From: Styela clava
Lineage: Eukaryota; Chordata; Ascidiacea; Stolidobranchia; Styelidae
Assembly (NCBI RefSeq): GCF_964204865.1
Contig: NC_135259.1
Coordinates: forward strand, 16,378,974-16,442,973
Reading direction: 5' to 3'
Length of the DNA: 64,000 bases
Positions 44,170 to 55,364 of the stretch are shown one piece after another. Below the pieces are notes generated by a model. That model was not told the origin of the DNA. It worked only from the letters and a program-made list of their open reading frames with translations, and searched no databases. The first letter of the stretch is position 1, and each line of letters starts with the position of its first letter. Both the position numbers and the translations under genes were made by a program.

Positions 44170-45990
44170 TTAGTATCTTTTGTAATAGTAATCTACACCA
44201 ACATGACTATCTTTTTGGAATCTCTGCGGTGGAATGTAAGAGGCACTTGGTGTTCCTACCGCTTCGTTGTAAGTTGGCATTCTTCCATCATCATCAAAGT
44301 GATCCATCTCAATATCTTTTGAACGACGCCTTCTAAGATAGAAAAACATAAGAAAAATTACAAATTGAAAGGAAACCTGTCGAAATTGTGAAGCTTGTTT
44401 AGACTTTACTGGTATGCGTGCAATAACCACCAATTACTCAAATAAATATTTTTGTAAAGAACATATCAGAGTAACCTTGGATTGTGAGTGAATTCATTAT
44501 ACTCCAGTAAATAAATCTCAACTTAATCTAATATAATCAATGTTTATTAAAACATATCGACTATTTGAATACTTAGTGTGAATTAGTTATCTATTTCGAA
44601 AGTTTGTCATTTCACTATGGAAGTCAAACCCCACGCCGAACTGGAATGATTTTTATCCCTTTCAGAAACTAGTGACCGCTTTACATAGCCCCGCCCAATA
44701 TGAAAAATGTGACAATGTATGGAAAAACAGGTTTATTGAATAGGCAAACCTGTTTATGCTTTAAAAACACATTTATGAATTTTACCTGTATTCTCCATTA
44801 GATCCATTTCTTGTTCCAACCACGAATGGAGGAGCAGTAGCATTGCTGCTAACTGCTGTACGATGGGTCATTGCAGGGGAGTAAGAAGCTACAGTTTGGG
44901 CCCTGCTTTGCCTCGGTCTCATGTATCGTCTCTGAAGGTTGTTGTAGTTTCCAGTGACAATCATTAATGAGTGCATCATAGCTATTATATTGAGAAGAGC
45001 TCCAGAGAAACAAACGAGCATAAGTTGCCAGGCGTGGGAATAGTTGTCACAATAATCTTGTAGTTGTCCGACAGTGCGCCTACTGCTGTCTCCTGGTCCG
45101 CAAATTTTTCCGAAATCTTGATCATTTGTGTTTTTAAACATAACGATACCGAACTGTACAAGATCGAGACAAATATCTTTCTTCACACCTTCAGAAAATC
45201 CACGATGTTCCATATCATCGCATCGAAGCATGACTACTCTGTAATAATAGACGCCGAGTGTCGCAAAACAGAGCCAGAACACCCATCCAAGTAAAAGCCC
45301 ATAGGATAGGAATATGATAGAAACACTACAACACACCCCAGCGCTTGAGCTCTTGCAACCTCTAGTAGAAGAATGGATTTCATGAGTGCTCCGTGAACCA
45401 TCAACCACGACAATAATGGAAAAAACGAACATGAAAGCAATGATGCCACAAAACGACCGTTTGATGCCGAGAAACACTTCAGGAACTCTGTTTCCAAGAT
45501 CCTCAGGATTCCGTAGTTCATAGCGATTATCGAGACTGCTTTGTCCACCGCCAACTAAGAAATATTCTGGTGGTGGATCTCGTGCTGGGTTTCCATTTGT
45601 TGGACCATATCGTTGATAAAGTGCTTGTGTTTCGTCCAGAACAGCCCACCCTCCACCGATAAACATTCCTGTGCCAACCCACATCAATATCATGCATATG
45701 GCAGATGCAATCGGCAGTTTACCAATAGTAATCAAGCATCCGACACAACTAGAACAACATCCAGCACTTTTACGAACTGCTCTTTTGCGTGTTGCAGCTA
45801 TATTCTGGGCAGGAGGTGGGTCCGCCAACAATCGCTTGGATCCACTAATTCCACTGTTACCACCATGGACGCTCGATTCATTTGTGTGATCGTAGAATTC
45901 CACAACTTGACCTTCCTCATCAATGTCGTAACCACGGTAACCATCATCAATATCAGGAGGTCCCATATGATCCACACTATGTACAGACAT
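44170..45990 (-). CDS. M6/proteolipid-protein family tetraspan membrane protein
   Basis: Two exons: 45990-44786 and 44332-44170. The donor is AG|GTAAAA, the acceptor CTTAG, and the split arginine codon fits, giving 455 residues. The family (PLP/DM20, GPM6A/B, insect M6) forms plasma-membrane tetraspans involved in membrane shape, neurite growth or myelin. Four hydrophobic segments lie at about 94-114, 178-197, 222-250 and 321-346. A cysteine cluster before the first (CCSSCVGC, 78-85) is the usual palmitoylation region. The large extracellular loop keeps ICLDLVQFGIV (273-283) and KICGP (296-300), family hallmarks. Segment four has IAMMHSLMIVTGNY. Unusual: a ~75-residue acidic N-terminal extension, and a C-terminal tail on its own exon with an RRRR patch and PTYNEA, which resembles a tyrosine/WW-type motif. 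Confidence 0.9.
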
Positions 45991-48542
45991 GATGATAGTT
46001 AAACTTGGTGAGAACGAGAAAGCAAAATCAACTAATTAAAACCTGATAATAAAACAGAAATGATATCTTTATTATTCAAATAACTTTTCAACAAATAATC
46101 TCGGCATATACAGTCAGAGATGAGGCACATATTAAAGAAAAATTTACCGATCACAAGAATTAAGCCTTCGCTAAATGTATAATTTGTACATATTCAGAAA
46201 ATGAAAAACAATTCTTTACGACAAATGGAAATATTCATAAAGTATGTTAGTAAAAACTGAAGCAAATTTGCCCAAAATATTTGCAATAACTGAAAACAAT
46301 ACGAACACAAATTTGCGATATTCAACTGTAAAAAATTAATTCCAAAATACGCTGTGTGGGAATTTTCACTTTAAAAAAGGCATTATTAACCCAAAAATTT
46401 GGACTATCATGCCAGACTGATCTATATTTTTTTAATACGGAAAATGCTACTCTCAGTTCAGAATTAATGCCATTGGTGTGCTATGGAAAAACTGCTTTGA
46501 GATGGGATGAATTACAAAAATAATAACAAGCTATGAATAATAGTAGCTCGTCTTTTTAAGATGCACCACGATATGAAAAATAAGATAGAGTGAAAACTTG
46601 CCCAATTGCCTGGCAGTAAATTATTATGATATATAATTGTAACATGCGTCCTTCAAATATTCCTTGGAAAATTTAATACTAAAGGTATGACATTAAATTG
46701 AAAAAATGATGACAGATATGAGCTCGTTAATTGGTTTCGATGATCAATTATGAATAGGAATTTAAAACAAATACAAGTTCAAATTTTCCATGTGATAAAA
46801 AAATCGCTCTAAGACCTGAAATTAAATCTAGAATAATAGTATAATGAACAATAGAAGCCACTTATTCAAAATACTAGAAAAAGAATAAACACAAGAACTA
46901 GTTATAGCAAAGGATAGAGCAATGAACATAAACAAAAAAGCATTGAGTTTGGGCCATACCTTGTACGAAGACTGTCTAAGCCCAAACAAAGAAATAAACA
47001 AAGGCCCAATTGATCACACTGAATTATAATAATAGCTGTTAAAGCAATCAAATATATAAATACACTCAATATGGATTTTTTAAATGCCATTGTTTGTCAC
47101 TGTTGAATTAGATGTGGATTATCGTAAATTTAATATACATGAATTCTTTATAACTTTTCTTCTGTTTCGTAAAAAGTGGAACTGACATTGAAAACTGACC
47201 CCAATAGACCAATTAGCACAAGGTAGATTAAGGTCATACAAATACATGAAAAATAGGTCAAAACTATATAACTGACTTTCTCAATATAGAATACATTCAC
47301 ATAATAAATGATAGATTCTGGAGGATTCATAAAGTAAAATTGCTCATTTTTGCGGAAAGAGTTTTTAGTTTTTTTTTGTAGTTTTCCCCAAAAGTTAATT
47401 GTCAAGAAAGAAAAAAGGTTGAGAACACCTGGTCTAGGCAAATGTATGCTTTATCATCCTTAGGTCAAAAAATTTGCTGTTTGTAACAATGATGGTTAGG
47501 AATATGAAAGATTCAATATCTCCATTCACTCTAAACAAGTCTGCACTAATGGTATTATTCGAAAAGCTAAAATCCTCGAGGGAAACGAAAACAAGAAAAC
47601 ATTATTATGACCAACAACAATAAAGACAGGATAAACAAATGTTATTAAAATAATTGCACATTTATACAAATTGATAATATATACATTACACAGTGCGATA
47701 AATATACTTCAATGTACAGAGTAACCAAAAGCGTTCCACTCTTAGAACTTCAATACCATCACACACATCACACTATTTCAAGAGTTTCAAGACAAAGGGG
47801 CAAAGGTTGAAAGAAATTTCGGAAAAATTTTATTTGAAAAAAAAATTACAAAAAAGGATTTCCTTTCAAGCTGATTTCTAATTGAATAGCGATATTCACC
47901 ATTGTATCTCAATAAAAAGTTAGTTTGAAAATGAAAAATTGACATTCCCTTATTCTTCTCAAATTTTTTTTTTTCAAATTTCGTATATTTTGGTTGAAGC
48001 ATCCATTTCATCAATATAACCCGTATATGCAATGATTTGATTTAATTCAGGTTCTTTGTCGCACAAATTATGTTTGTGGTGATACAAAATCTAGTGGAAG
48101 TGGAACCCTCTGTAATGAGATCAAGATTTTTGTAAAATTTACACAGAGTACATACAGCAAAATAAAATAATAATAGCACCATGCAGTTTACTACTACGCA
48201 CTCTTCATTTATATTGTCTAAATAGTGAATAATACCGGTTGAAGTTCATACATCAAATGAAATAGTGATTTTGTACCGTTGAACACTCGTTTTTTAACAC
48301 TTTAAGGAAATTAGTTTGAGCTGCTATATATGGTCAATTGATTTCTCAGGCATGTGTGGTGGAAAGCAGCTATTTGTCATTTTAAATTATTTGTTTGAAA
48401 AAAAAAACATGTTCTATGCCAAAGTTCACACTAAGTATCTGTGTAACAATTCTTTTCAAAAGATGAATAATCGAATTGTAAAGTGGAAATACTAAATTAA
48501 TAGGATAATTTGTGAATGAATTCACTACTAATGTTTATAAAT
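45991..48542. other. intergenic between the M6 gene and ATG2
   Basis: AT-rich; no supported exon. It should hold the M6 promoter at left and the ATG2 3' UTR at right. A loose hAT terminus lies at 47400-47431. Confidence 0.5.
47400..47431. mobile_element. loose hAT terminus
   Basis: On the minus strand the edge reads CAGGTGTTCTCAACCTTTTT, a hAT-type end. The following 8 bp are GTCTAGGC; GTCTAAGC at 46974-46981 is one base different, but the sequence next to it is not a matching inverted end. Confidence 0.4.
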
Positions 48543-51500
48543 CTACAAAATTTCTTGAGAGTTCATGTCTTTCCATTTATCTTCATCTTGCTGTTTTGCA
48601 TCTGGTTGAATTTGGTTTCTTATTCCACTCAGGACATTTGTAGTTGCCTCTGTTGCCATTATGACAGGTCGAACCAATGCAGGAGGTATATGTCTCAAAA
48701 CTCCTCCCACAGCACCTGTGACACCTTTTCTTCCATGCTCCTGTTGTGCGACTCTAACTATAGCCCCGGCTGTGTCTTCTACTCCATGTTTAACAACAGT
48801 TAAAGCATTGTTCATTCCTTCTCTGATATCAGCGGGTTGTCGACGTATTGCATGGTTCCCAAGTGTACGCCAGTTACGTTGCGCGTACATCTCACGTCTA
48901 TAAAGTTCAGCTGGAGAGACGAGCTCGTATGTAGTTTCCGCAGCAAATTGAATCAATCCAATCGCACGATTAGTAATTTCCAGAGTGGCCATAGCTGTTG
49001 ATGTTCCGAATGAAGTTGCACCTCTTTGCAATCCTCTCACAATTCTGCCATCTTTTCGATATTGCTCAACTGGTAAATATACCAGATCTCTGACACCTTT
49101 GAATAATTGTACCACAGAATGCATTGGGCCGACACCACCTAATATCAAAGGCAGTTGATTTGCTCTGATATCAGCAGCCCATTCGTTTAACAAGTATGTG
49201 ATAAGCTTATCCACGCCTAGAACACCGTGGCGATTCACTACTCGTTTTAATTTTAGTTGTGAGCAGTTCAGTTGACCCAGGCCCATCAATAAACCAGATA
49301 TTGTTCCTTGTTCTGTATCAATTCGTTTACCATGATAATCCAAACGTATCGGTACTTCAGGTGAGAATATAACTTCTCGGAAAAATGTTGGCTGCAAAGT
49401 AGGAAAACTGCTGGCGCTTCTATCAGAACTTCCACCACTTTTGACAGAAGGAGAACTTCCATTCAGCATGGTATTATTGTCAGGGGGTGTTCCTGTGGCC
49501 AAATTTGGTCCCTGAGGTTTTGGTCGTGTCATTATGGGTGATGAGTAAGGAGTGCCAAAGTTTTTGGGACTTGGGTGATTTTGTCCTGAAGGAGGTGACC
49601 CAACTGCTGTCTCATACGCTGACATAGGAGCAATCCAGTGGGATGGCGAACCATTTTCATCATTCGCAGCTGAAGAAATATCACTGAAAAACTTGGTTAA
49701 AAAATTGAGTGTGTCTTGATCAACGTTAAGTCGCAAAGGCTGCAATGAAATACGTAATCTGCTTTCAGTTGGGGTTCCTGCACCTTCTGGACGAATTTGT
49801 AAAACTTTCACAAGTAAAGCTTTGGCATGAGCTTGTCTAGGACTTGCTTCACTATGGAACCGATACAAGAATTTATTTATCTGTGAAGATTGAAGTTTAT
49901 CTTTAATTTCAAAATCAGAAATAATAAGAACCGTTCTATTTGCTTCAAATGTATCTTCAGGATATTGCTCAAACTGACAACGTACTTTGGTAAGATGGAC
50001 TTCCATCAGCATTGTTGAATCTCTAGAAGAACCTTGTTTACCAACGCTTAATGTTCTTTTTCTTGCATTATAGTGCATCGAGGATGAAATCTTTGATTTA
50101 GGAGACTGCTGTTGCACGGGAATATCTTTTGCTCTTGCGCCACTATTTTTTCTTGACGGAATATCTTGAGTTTTAAAATCAGATCCACCATACATATACC
50201 ATATGCATGATAGCTCTTTCAAAGTGTATCGCATGACAGGAGAAGGGAAATGTTCTGGTGGCTGGAGTTGATCAATCTTCCCTGTGGGTTTGAAGTGGTT
50301 TTCTACCAAGGCAATGTGAGTTGTGTCTTCATCAAAATCTCCATCACACTTTCTGTAGGCTATCTCAGGTTCACTGCTTCTCTGTGAAACTCCGAAATCA
50401 TCTTCAATTATACAGAAATCATCGTCATTGGGAGTTTCGGAATCGTGACGAACACCGGGTTTATGAAAAGCAGAATAATAAAAATCTTGGCCAGAATGTC
50501 TTGCAAAAACATCAGTTTTTCGATTTTTGACTTTTCGCTTGTTAAAATCATTTGGCATCATGACAGACTGAGACATAATATCATGATGTCTGCTTGGACG
50601 TGGTCTTTCTTTTTTGTCAGAACTAGATGAAAATGCATACATTGACTCCGTCATCGCAGATTTTGGTTTCGCCTCAAAAACATTAAAATCTGAAACGGCG
50701 TCTTCAAAAAATTCCTCCATTGCATCAGTGATTTGATCAGCAACATCGTCTTCTTCCTCATTTTGTTCGTTTTCATAAAAAGATTCGCTCGGTTCGTTTT
50801 GCTGCTGACTTTGTTCAGCGTAACCCATATCAACCTGACTTTGATAATCAGAAATAGAATCATCATCTTGCAGTCCTGTTGCTAAATCTCCATCGTCAGC
50901 AAGATATTGAACCAAAGCACCCAATGCAGCACAAGAATCAGCACAAGTTCTTAGCATGATAATATTATTCGAAGCTTGAAAATCGATCAGAGGTTCGTTG
51001 TTATTCATACCATGACCGGTTTCATTGTTCGAGTTTTCATTGCGTAATTTTAAACACATATCAAAGAAATTAACATCTACGACGCAGGCATAATCGTAAA
51101 CTAGATCAACGTAGGACATATTTTGTTGATCCGTGATGTATACTTTAGCTTCATCAATGATAATATTCAAAGCTGACATGGGTGCCCCTGCAACAATATT
51201 TGAAGACAAAGAAAATGATGTTGCGGTAACAACAGCGCTCACTGGAGGAAACATGTTTACTGGTCTATATATTGCTGCAGAGTTTTTGACATTAAGATGA
51301 ATTTCTGTGATAAAAGAAGGAGGTTTGTATCCCAAAACTTGGTCATCTGTTGCATCTACTAAATCCATTATTTGTTCCAGCCAGCTTTGTCCTGGTTTTG
51401 TGAATCTGTGATGTAGTGTGACACCGTTGATTCCAGCAGCCAGAAGGCATTGTTTCAATGGCCGGGCTTCTTCCGTTTGAAGCTTTATCGCTAAAACTAT

Positions 51501-54500
51501 CATATTCTGTGTTTCTTGATTTTGTTTTCCACTGAATGTGCTTGAAATTCCCTCTTCACAATTCGTTAAAACTTTGTCCAAATGAGTTGGTGCATCTGCA
51601 GTCAACCTTTCAACAGGAGGAAGAGCAGCACCTAATGTTGGAACATCAGCTTTATGAAAAAGACTGAAATTTTTTATTTGTATACATACATAGTCAAGCA
51701 AAGGATTTCCACAATAACTGGCAACATTGAAAATATTTGCATCTTTCAACATAACCACGACTTCACCGTGTACGGAGTTAGATACAGACCCATCTGGGCA
51801 AATATAGTTACACTTCGCAGATAATCGGCCACATCCTATATAAGTATTGATAGAGATGAGGCTCTGTTTTCCAACTGACATTCCGTTTTCATTGACTGAC
51901 TTGACAGTTCGCCTTGAAGCTCCAAGTAAAGAAGCTCTGCAGTAATTTGTACTTGTGTCATCAGAATCTGAACAAGAGCTTGACATGTTTTCATCAATTT
52001 CATCACTGTTCACCAACAGCTGACTTGCGATATCTAAACCCTTATCAGGGATTTGAAAAGTGCTTCCTGATAGATATGACACTGATCTAGAATCATACAA
52101 ATTCTTTGATTTTCCGTGAGGTCTAGGAGCAGCCGGAGCCCACAGTAAAATGTCGTTATTGATCCGATTATATAAGTTTTCAAAAAATGGTTTTGAGACA
52201 AGAAAAGCATTTACTGCGGGAAGCTGAATAGAGATTGAAATGAGAGATGTTGAAATTGCATGATCAGAAAACGCAGAAATTTCAGACGAATCTCCAGGAA
52301 GAATCATTTCTTCACTGTTGTACATAACTTTACGCTTCGAAAATGGTGAAGGGTTTGCATCAGAAGAGCTATTATGTGAGCCAGACATGAATTCTTCATC
52401 CAACCAAGGGTCCTCAGAATTTTCAAACTTCTTTTTAGTTGGTGATGGTTGCTCTGTTAAAGTTGTGTTACCTTGTAGAAGAACGTTGTTGCTTTCTTCA
52501 TGACTTGGGTTTATTGTTACTTTAATATGTGGATAATCCATCCCACTGTTTGCATCAACATGACCTCCTAAGGGTCCGATCACAGATGGACTTTGACTAA
52601 TGCGTAGAAATGATTTAGGTCTCTCTGGTTCATCTGAGTAAAGAACGTGTAAATCCTTTACTGTGATTTCGAATTCCTGTCGTTGCTGTGAGCTAGATGA
52701 GCTATGCGTTTGCCATTTCTGTCCAGAACGAGATCCTACTTGTCCACCTGATCCAAGCGAAGAAGTTAGGAAAGCAATGTCATGAGCTTCAAGAATAAGT
52801 GTTTCATCTCGTAATGAACGATTGTACCATGGTCGTCGCTCCATTTCCGGTCTCAAATCTGCGATTGGAAATCGGAAATTGATTTTCAAAAATGATGCAG
52901 AGATGTTCAAATTTAATTGACGATCCTTATTATCCTCTGAAAGAGCTTCATTGAAAGCTGCTTGTTGGCTGTAAGCATCAGGAAGACTGTGAGCATAGCT
53001 TGTAGGTGAGAACATACTTGCGGCATTAGATTGTGCTTTCGTTATTGAATCAGGGGGATAAAGCAGTGTGCTCAATCGATCTACAATGCTAATATCAACT
53101 TCAGATTCACAAGCAGAGAGATGAACATGCAATGTTGTTTTAGAAGATCGATGACTATCAAAATTATTTATACTAATCTTGATATCAGGTGACATTTCCG
53201 ATTGTGCTGTTTTCACCAAACCACCGGCATAAGGTTTAGGATCGAACACCAGAATTTCAGAATGAACAGAAACCTTTTTCTTTAGCACTGGAGAGCTTTT
53301 CGTTTTCCCACTTTTTAAAGAAGATTTTCTGGGAGCATCAATAAACAAACATTCAGTAATTTCAGCTTTACCAAATGAAAGTTCACTGCTGGATGTTTGA
53401 GATGTTTTTTGCTCACTGTCAAGATGTATATGTGCTGCTGTGAAACGAAGATGATCATGTGGACAACACACTGAAGCTAAATCACTTCTTAAAGTGTTTA
53501 TATTTTTGTTGGCTTTGAGCGTTTCGTCAAGGAGGGTTTCACACAATGCATAATACTTATTTGACATTTCAACATGGCAGTTTGTAACACTTGTATTAGA
53601 AGAATCAACGTTGCTCTCTAAACTTGGCTGAGGTGTTAAGGACGAATCGACTTTATGGGAATGTGTGGGCGACGCTGATGGCGGCAGAGGATTTATATGA
53701 AGTACCGTGACTGCCATTGCTCTGATATGAAACTGATAATGACAATGGTTCGATGTTGTTTTATCTTCTTCACTGCGACTTGAGTGATGCCGTCTCAGAC
53801 CATGTGGAGATGTACCATAACCATTGTATTTTGACTGGGCATGTTCTGTGCCAAAATGGTGATGGCCTCCACCCATTACTTTCGACGAAGGGTGCATGGG
53901 TGTCATTCTAGAACGGTTAGTATAGGCAGATGATGGCGTAAAACCTGTTGATTGACTATAAATTGAAGTCCCATATTCACTGTTTTCATACTCTGCTGCT
54001 TCTTGGGGAACATGTGAATACAATTTTGAACCTTCCATCGAAAAGAACTGATCTCCTTCATCAATATCTTGATAAGGCGGATTCGCCAAATAAAGATCTT
54101 CATTTCTTTGTCGATTACGTTTTCTTAATTCTTCTCTGTCTTTATCCGACGGTGAGGTCATTGCATTTGTAGGTGATAATTTTATCCCATCATGGCATGT
54201 TGCGAAATTATTTGTCTGCATTGATAGAAATTCATCTCTTTGGGGGTCGGGACTTACTGAAACAGGAGTAGCAATTCCACTTGCAAATTCCGCTAATAGA
54301 TGGACTTGGTGTGGTGTAAGGAACATACTGCAGGATCCAAAAAAACATTCAGCATCAAGTTTCGGTGCAGATACATGTTCACTTTGCCGAATACGAAGTT
54401 TAACCTCTTGCCAGCCAAAAAATTTTCCAATTACAACTGGGCCATCGTATTTAGTTTCCTTCTGAGGCTTATCTAGTCTCTCCTCTATGATTTTCATCGT

Positions 54501-55364
54501 TTCAAACTCAGTGTGCGATATGTCAATTGGTTCTGTACCTCGTGCTTCTGGGCTGCCAGTTGACCCAGGTGGAGTTGTTCTCAACTGCTCTGGAAATTCA
54601 TCCATAAGTATTTTGATACCAGTGGCTCGAAAATGCTTGCATGTAATACTCTCCTGTTGGTAAACAGTTTTTTTGTCGCCAGTGTGTTGAGGTTTCTTCT
54701 CGTGCGCTGGGGAAGAGTCATTCTTGTCCTCCATTGTAATTTCGTCAAAATATTCAATACGCTCTATATGAACTTCAAGACCAATACCCGTTCCAGAATT
54801 TTCCGGCAAATGTTCAACGCGAATCACCATATCTGTTAATGAAACCTTAATTTTTGATAGAACAGTTTCAATAGTTTGCGCAAAAACTTCAAGTCCCTCA
54901 AAAAGTCCTCCAGCAGATGTGTCTTGAGCTTCATCTTCTTCTTCTTTGAGGCAACCTTCAGCAAGTTGCATTGATGTTGTCATATTCCCAAGGCTTTTAT
55001 ACAAAGAATCAGTCATATTTCCATGATCTACGTCAGTGCGATACTTCGGTTGAAGCGTCACTTCCAACCCCTTGATTTCAACTTTACAATTGTCACTCAG
55101 TAATGCAGACCATGGGATTGTGACGACGATTGATCCAATAAAACCATCTACAATTTCCATAGGCACATGAGCCTGGTCTAACATTCCATTTAAAGCCCAT
55201 ATATCGAGTGCAACATCATTTACATATCCAGTTCCGTTATATAAATCCACACTGAGCTGGTCTAAGCGAAGTTTCTCCTGCAGGAATTGTCCAAGATAGT
55301 GCTGTAATAAATATCGGCATGCTCGCTTTTTTATTGATTCAGGCCATGAAGTAAACCACGGCAT
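48543..55364 (-). CDS. ATG2: autophagy-related protein 2 (bridge-type lipid transfer protein)
   Basis: Extracts and channels phospholipids from the ER to the growing autophagosome membrane, with WIPI and ATG9 partners, and also acts at lipid droplets. The start is the ATG at 55364 (MPWFTSWPESIKKRACRYLL), because this opening is conserved in ATG2; the frame continues 17 codons upstream but those are not family-like. 2273 residues in one uninterrupted exon; vertebrate ATG2A/B are about 1940-2080. The N-terminal chorein domain (about 1-115) includes HYLGQFLQEKL and DVALDIWALN. The conserved C-terminal region at about 2070-2180 has NEWAADIRANQLPLILGG and YLPVEQYRKDGR, then LQRGATSFG. Long Ser/Asp-rich low-complexity spacers lie between conserved blocks. 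Upstream on the minus strand, TTTTTGCTTTTCCAG (acceptor ending at plus 55436) marks a 5'UTR intron or trans-splice site. Confidence 0.97.
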   Translation of the reverse strand: MPWFTSWPESIKKRACRYLLQHYLGQFLQEKLRLDQLSVDLYNGTGYVNDVALDIWALNGMLDQAHVPMEIVDGFIGSIVVTIPWSALLSDNCKVEIKGLEVTLQPKYRTDVDHGNMTDSLYKSLGNMTTSMQLAEGCLKEEEDEAQDTSAGGLFEGLEVFAQTIETVLSKIKVSLTDMVIRVEHLPENSGTGIGLEVHIERIEYFDEITMEDKNDSSPAHEKKPQHTGDKKTVYQQESITCKHFRATGIKILMDEFPEQLRTTPPGSTGSPEARGTEPIDISHTEFETMKIIEERLDKPQKETKYDGPVVIGKFFGWQEVKLRIRQSEHVSAPKLDAECFFGSCSMFLTPHQVHLLAEFASGIATPVSVSPDPQRDEFLSMQTNNFATCHDGIKLSPTNAMTSPSDKDREELRKRNRQRNEDLYLANPPYQDIDEGDQFFSMEGSKLYSHVPQEAAEYENSEYGTSIYSQSTGFTPSSAYTNRSRMTPMHPSSKVMGGGHHHFGTEHAQSKYNGYGTSPHGLRRHHSSRSEEDKTTSNHCHYQFHIRAMAVTVLHINPLPPSASPTHSHKVDSSLTPQPSLESNVDSSNTSVTNCHVEMSNKYYALCETLLDETLKANKNINTLRSDLASVCCPHDHLRFTAAHIHLDSEQKTSQTSSSELSFGKAEITECLFIDAPRKSSLKSGKTKSSPVLKKKVSVHSEILVFDPKPYAGGLVKTAQSEMSPDIKISINNFDSHRSSKTTLHVHLSACESEVDISIVDRLSTLLYPPDSITKAQSNAASMFSPTSYAHSLPDAYSQQAAFNEALSEDNKDRQLNLNISASFLKINFRFPIADLRPEMERRPWYNRSLRDETLILEAHDIAFLTSSLGSGGQVGSRSGQKWQTHSSSSSQQRQEFEITVKDLHVLYSDEPERPKSFLRISQSPSVIGPLGGHVDANSGMDYPHIKVTINPSHEESNNVLLQGNTTLTEQPSPTKKKFENSEDPWLDEEFMSGSHNSSSDANPSPFSKRKVMYNSEEMILPGDSSEISAFSDHAISTSLISISIQLPAVNAFLVSKPFFENLYNRINNDILLWAPAAPRPHGKSKNLYDSRSVSYLSGSTFQIPDKGLDIASQLLVNSDEIDENMSSSCSDSDDTSTNYCRASLLGASRRTVKSVNENGMSVGKQSLISINTYIGCGRLSAKCNYICPDGSVSNSVHGEVVVMLKDANIFNVASYCGNPLLDYVCIQIKNFSLFHKADVPTLGAALPPVERLTADAPTHLDKVLTNCEEGISSTFSGKQNQETQNMIVLAIKLQTEEARPLKQCLLAAGINGVTLHHRFTKPGQSWLEQIMDLVDATDDQVLGYKPPSFITEIHLNVKNSAAIYRPVNMFPPVSAVVTATSFSLSSNIVAGAPMSALNIIIDEAKVYITDQQNMSYVDLVYDYACVVDVNFFDMCLKLRNENSNNETGHGMNNNEPLIDFQASNNIIMLRTCADSCAALGALVQYLADDGDLATGLQDDDSISDYQSQVDMGYAEQSQQQNEPSESFYENEQNEEEDDVADQITDAMEEFFEDAVSDFNVFEAKPKSAMTESMYAFSSSSDKKERPRPSRHHDIMSQSVMMPNDFNKRKVKNRKTDVFARHSGQDFYYSAFHKPGVRHDSETPNDDDFCIIEDDFGVSQRSSEPEIAYRKCDGDFDEDTTHIALVENHFKPTGKIDQLQPPEHFPSPVMRYTLKELSCIWYMYGGSDFKTQDIPSRKNSGARAKDIPVQQQSPKSKISSSMHYNARKRTLSVGKQGSSRDSTMLMEVHLTKVRCQFEQYPEDTFEANRTVLIISDFEIKDKLQSSQINKFLYRFHSEASPRQAHAKALLVKVLQIRPEGAGTPTESRLRISLQPLRLNVDQDTLNFLTKFFSDISSAANDENGSPSHWIAPMSAYETAVGSPPSGQNHPSPKNFGTPYSSPIMTRPKPQGPNLATGTPPDNNTMLNGSSPSVKSGGSSDRSASSFPTLQPTFFREVIFSPEVPIRLDYHGKRIDTEQGTISGLLMGLGQLNCSQLKLKRVVNRHGVLGVDKLITYLLNEWAADIRANQLPLILGGVGPMHSVVQLFKGVRDLVYLPVEQYRKDGRIVRGLQRGATSFGTSTAMATLEITNRAIGLIQFAAETTYELVSPAELYRREMYAQRNWRTLGNHAIRRQPADIREGMNNALTVVKHGVEDTAGAIVRVAQQEHGRKGVTGAVGGVLRHIPPALVRPVIMATEATTNVLSGIRNQIQPDAKQQDEDKWKDMNSQEIL

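Noticed and set aside
45613..46002. Plus-strand open frame of 129 codons
   Set aside because: Antisense shadow of the M6/PLP coding exon.
46974..47439. Possible hAT insertion with flanks GTCTAAGC and GTCTAGGC
   Set aside because: Only the right edge has a hAT-like terminus; the left edge has no matching inverted end.
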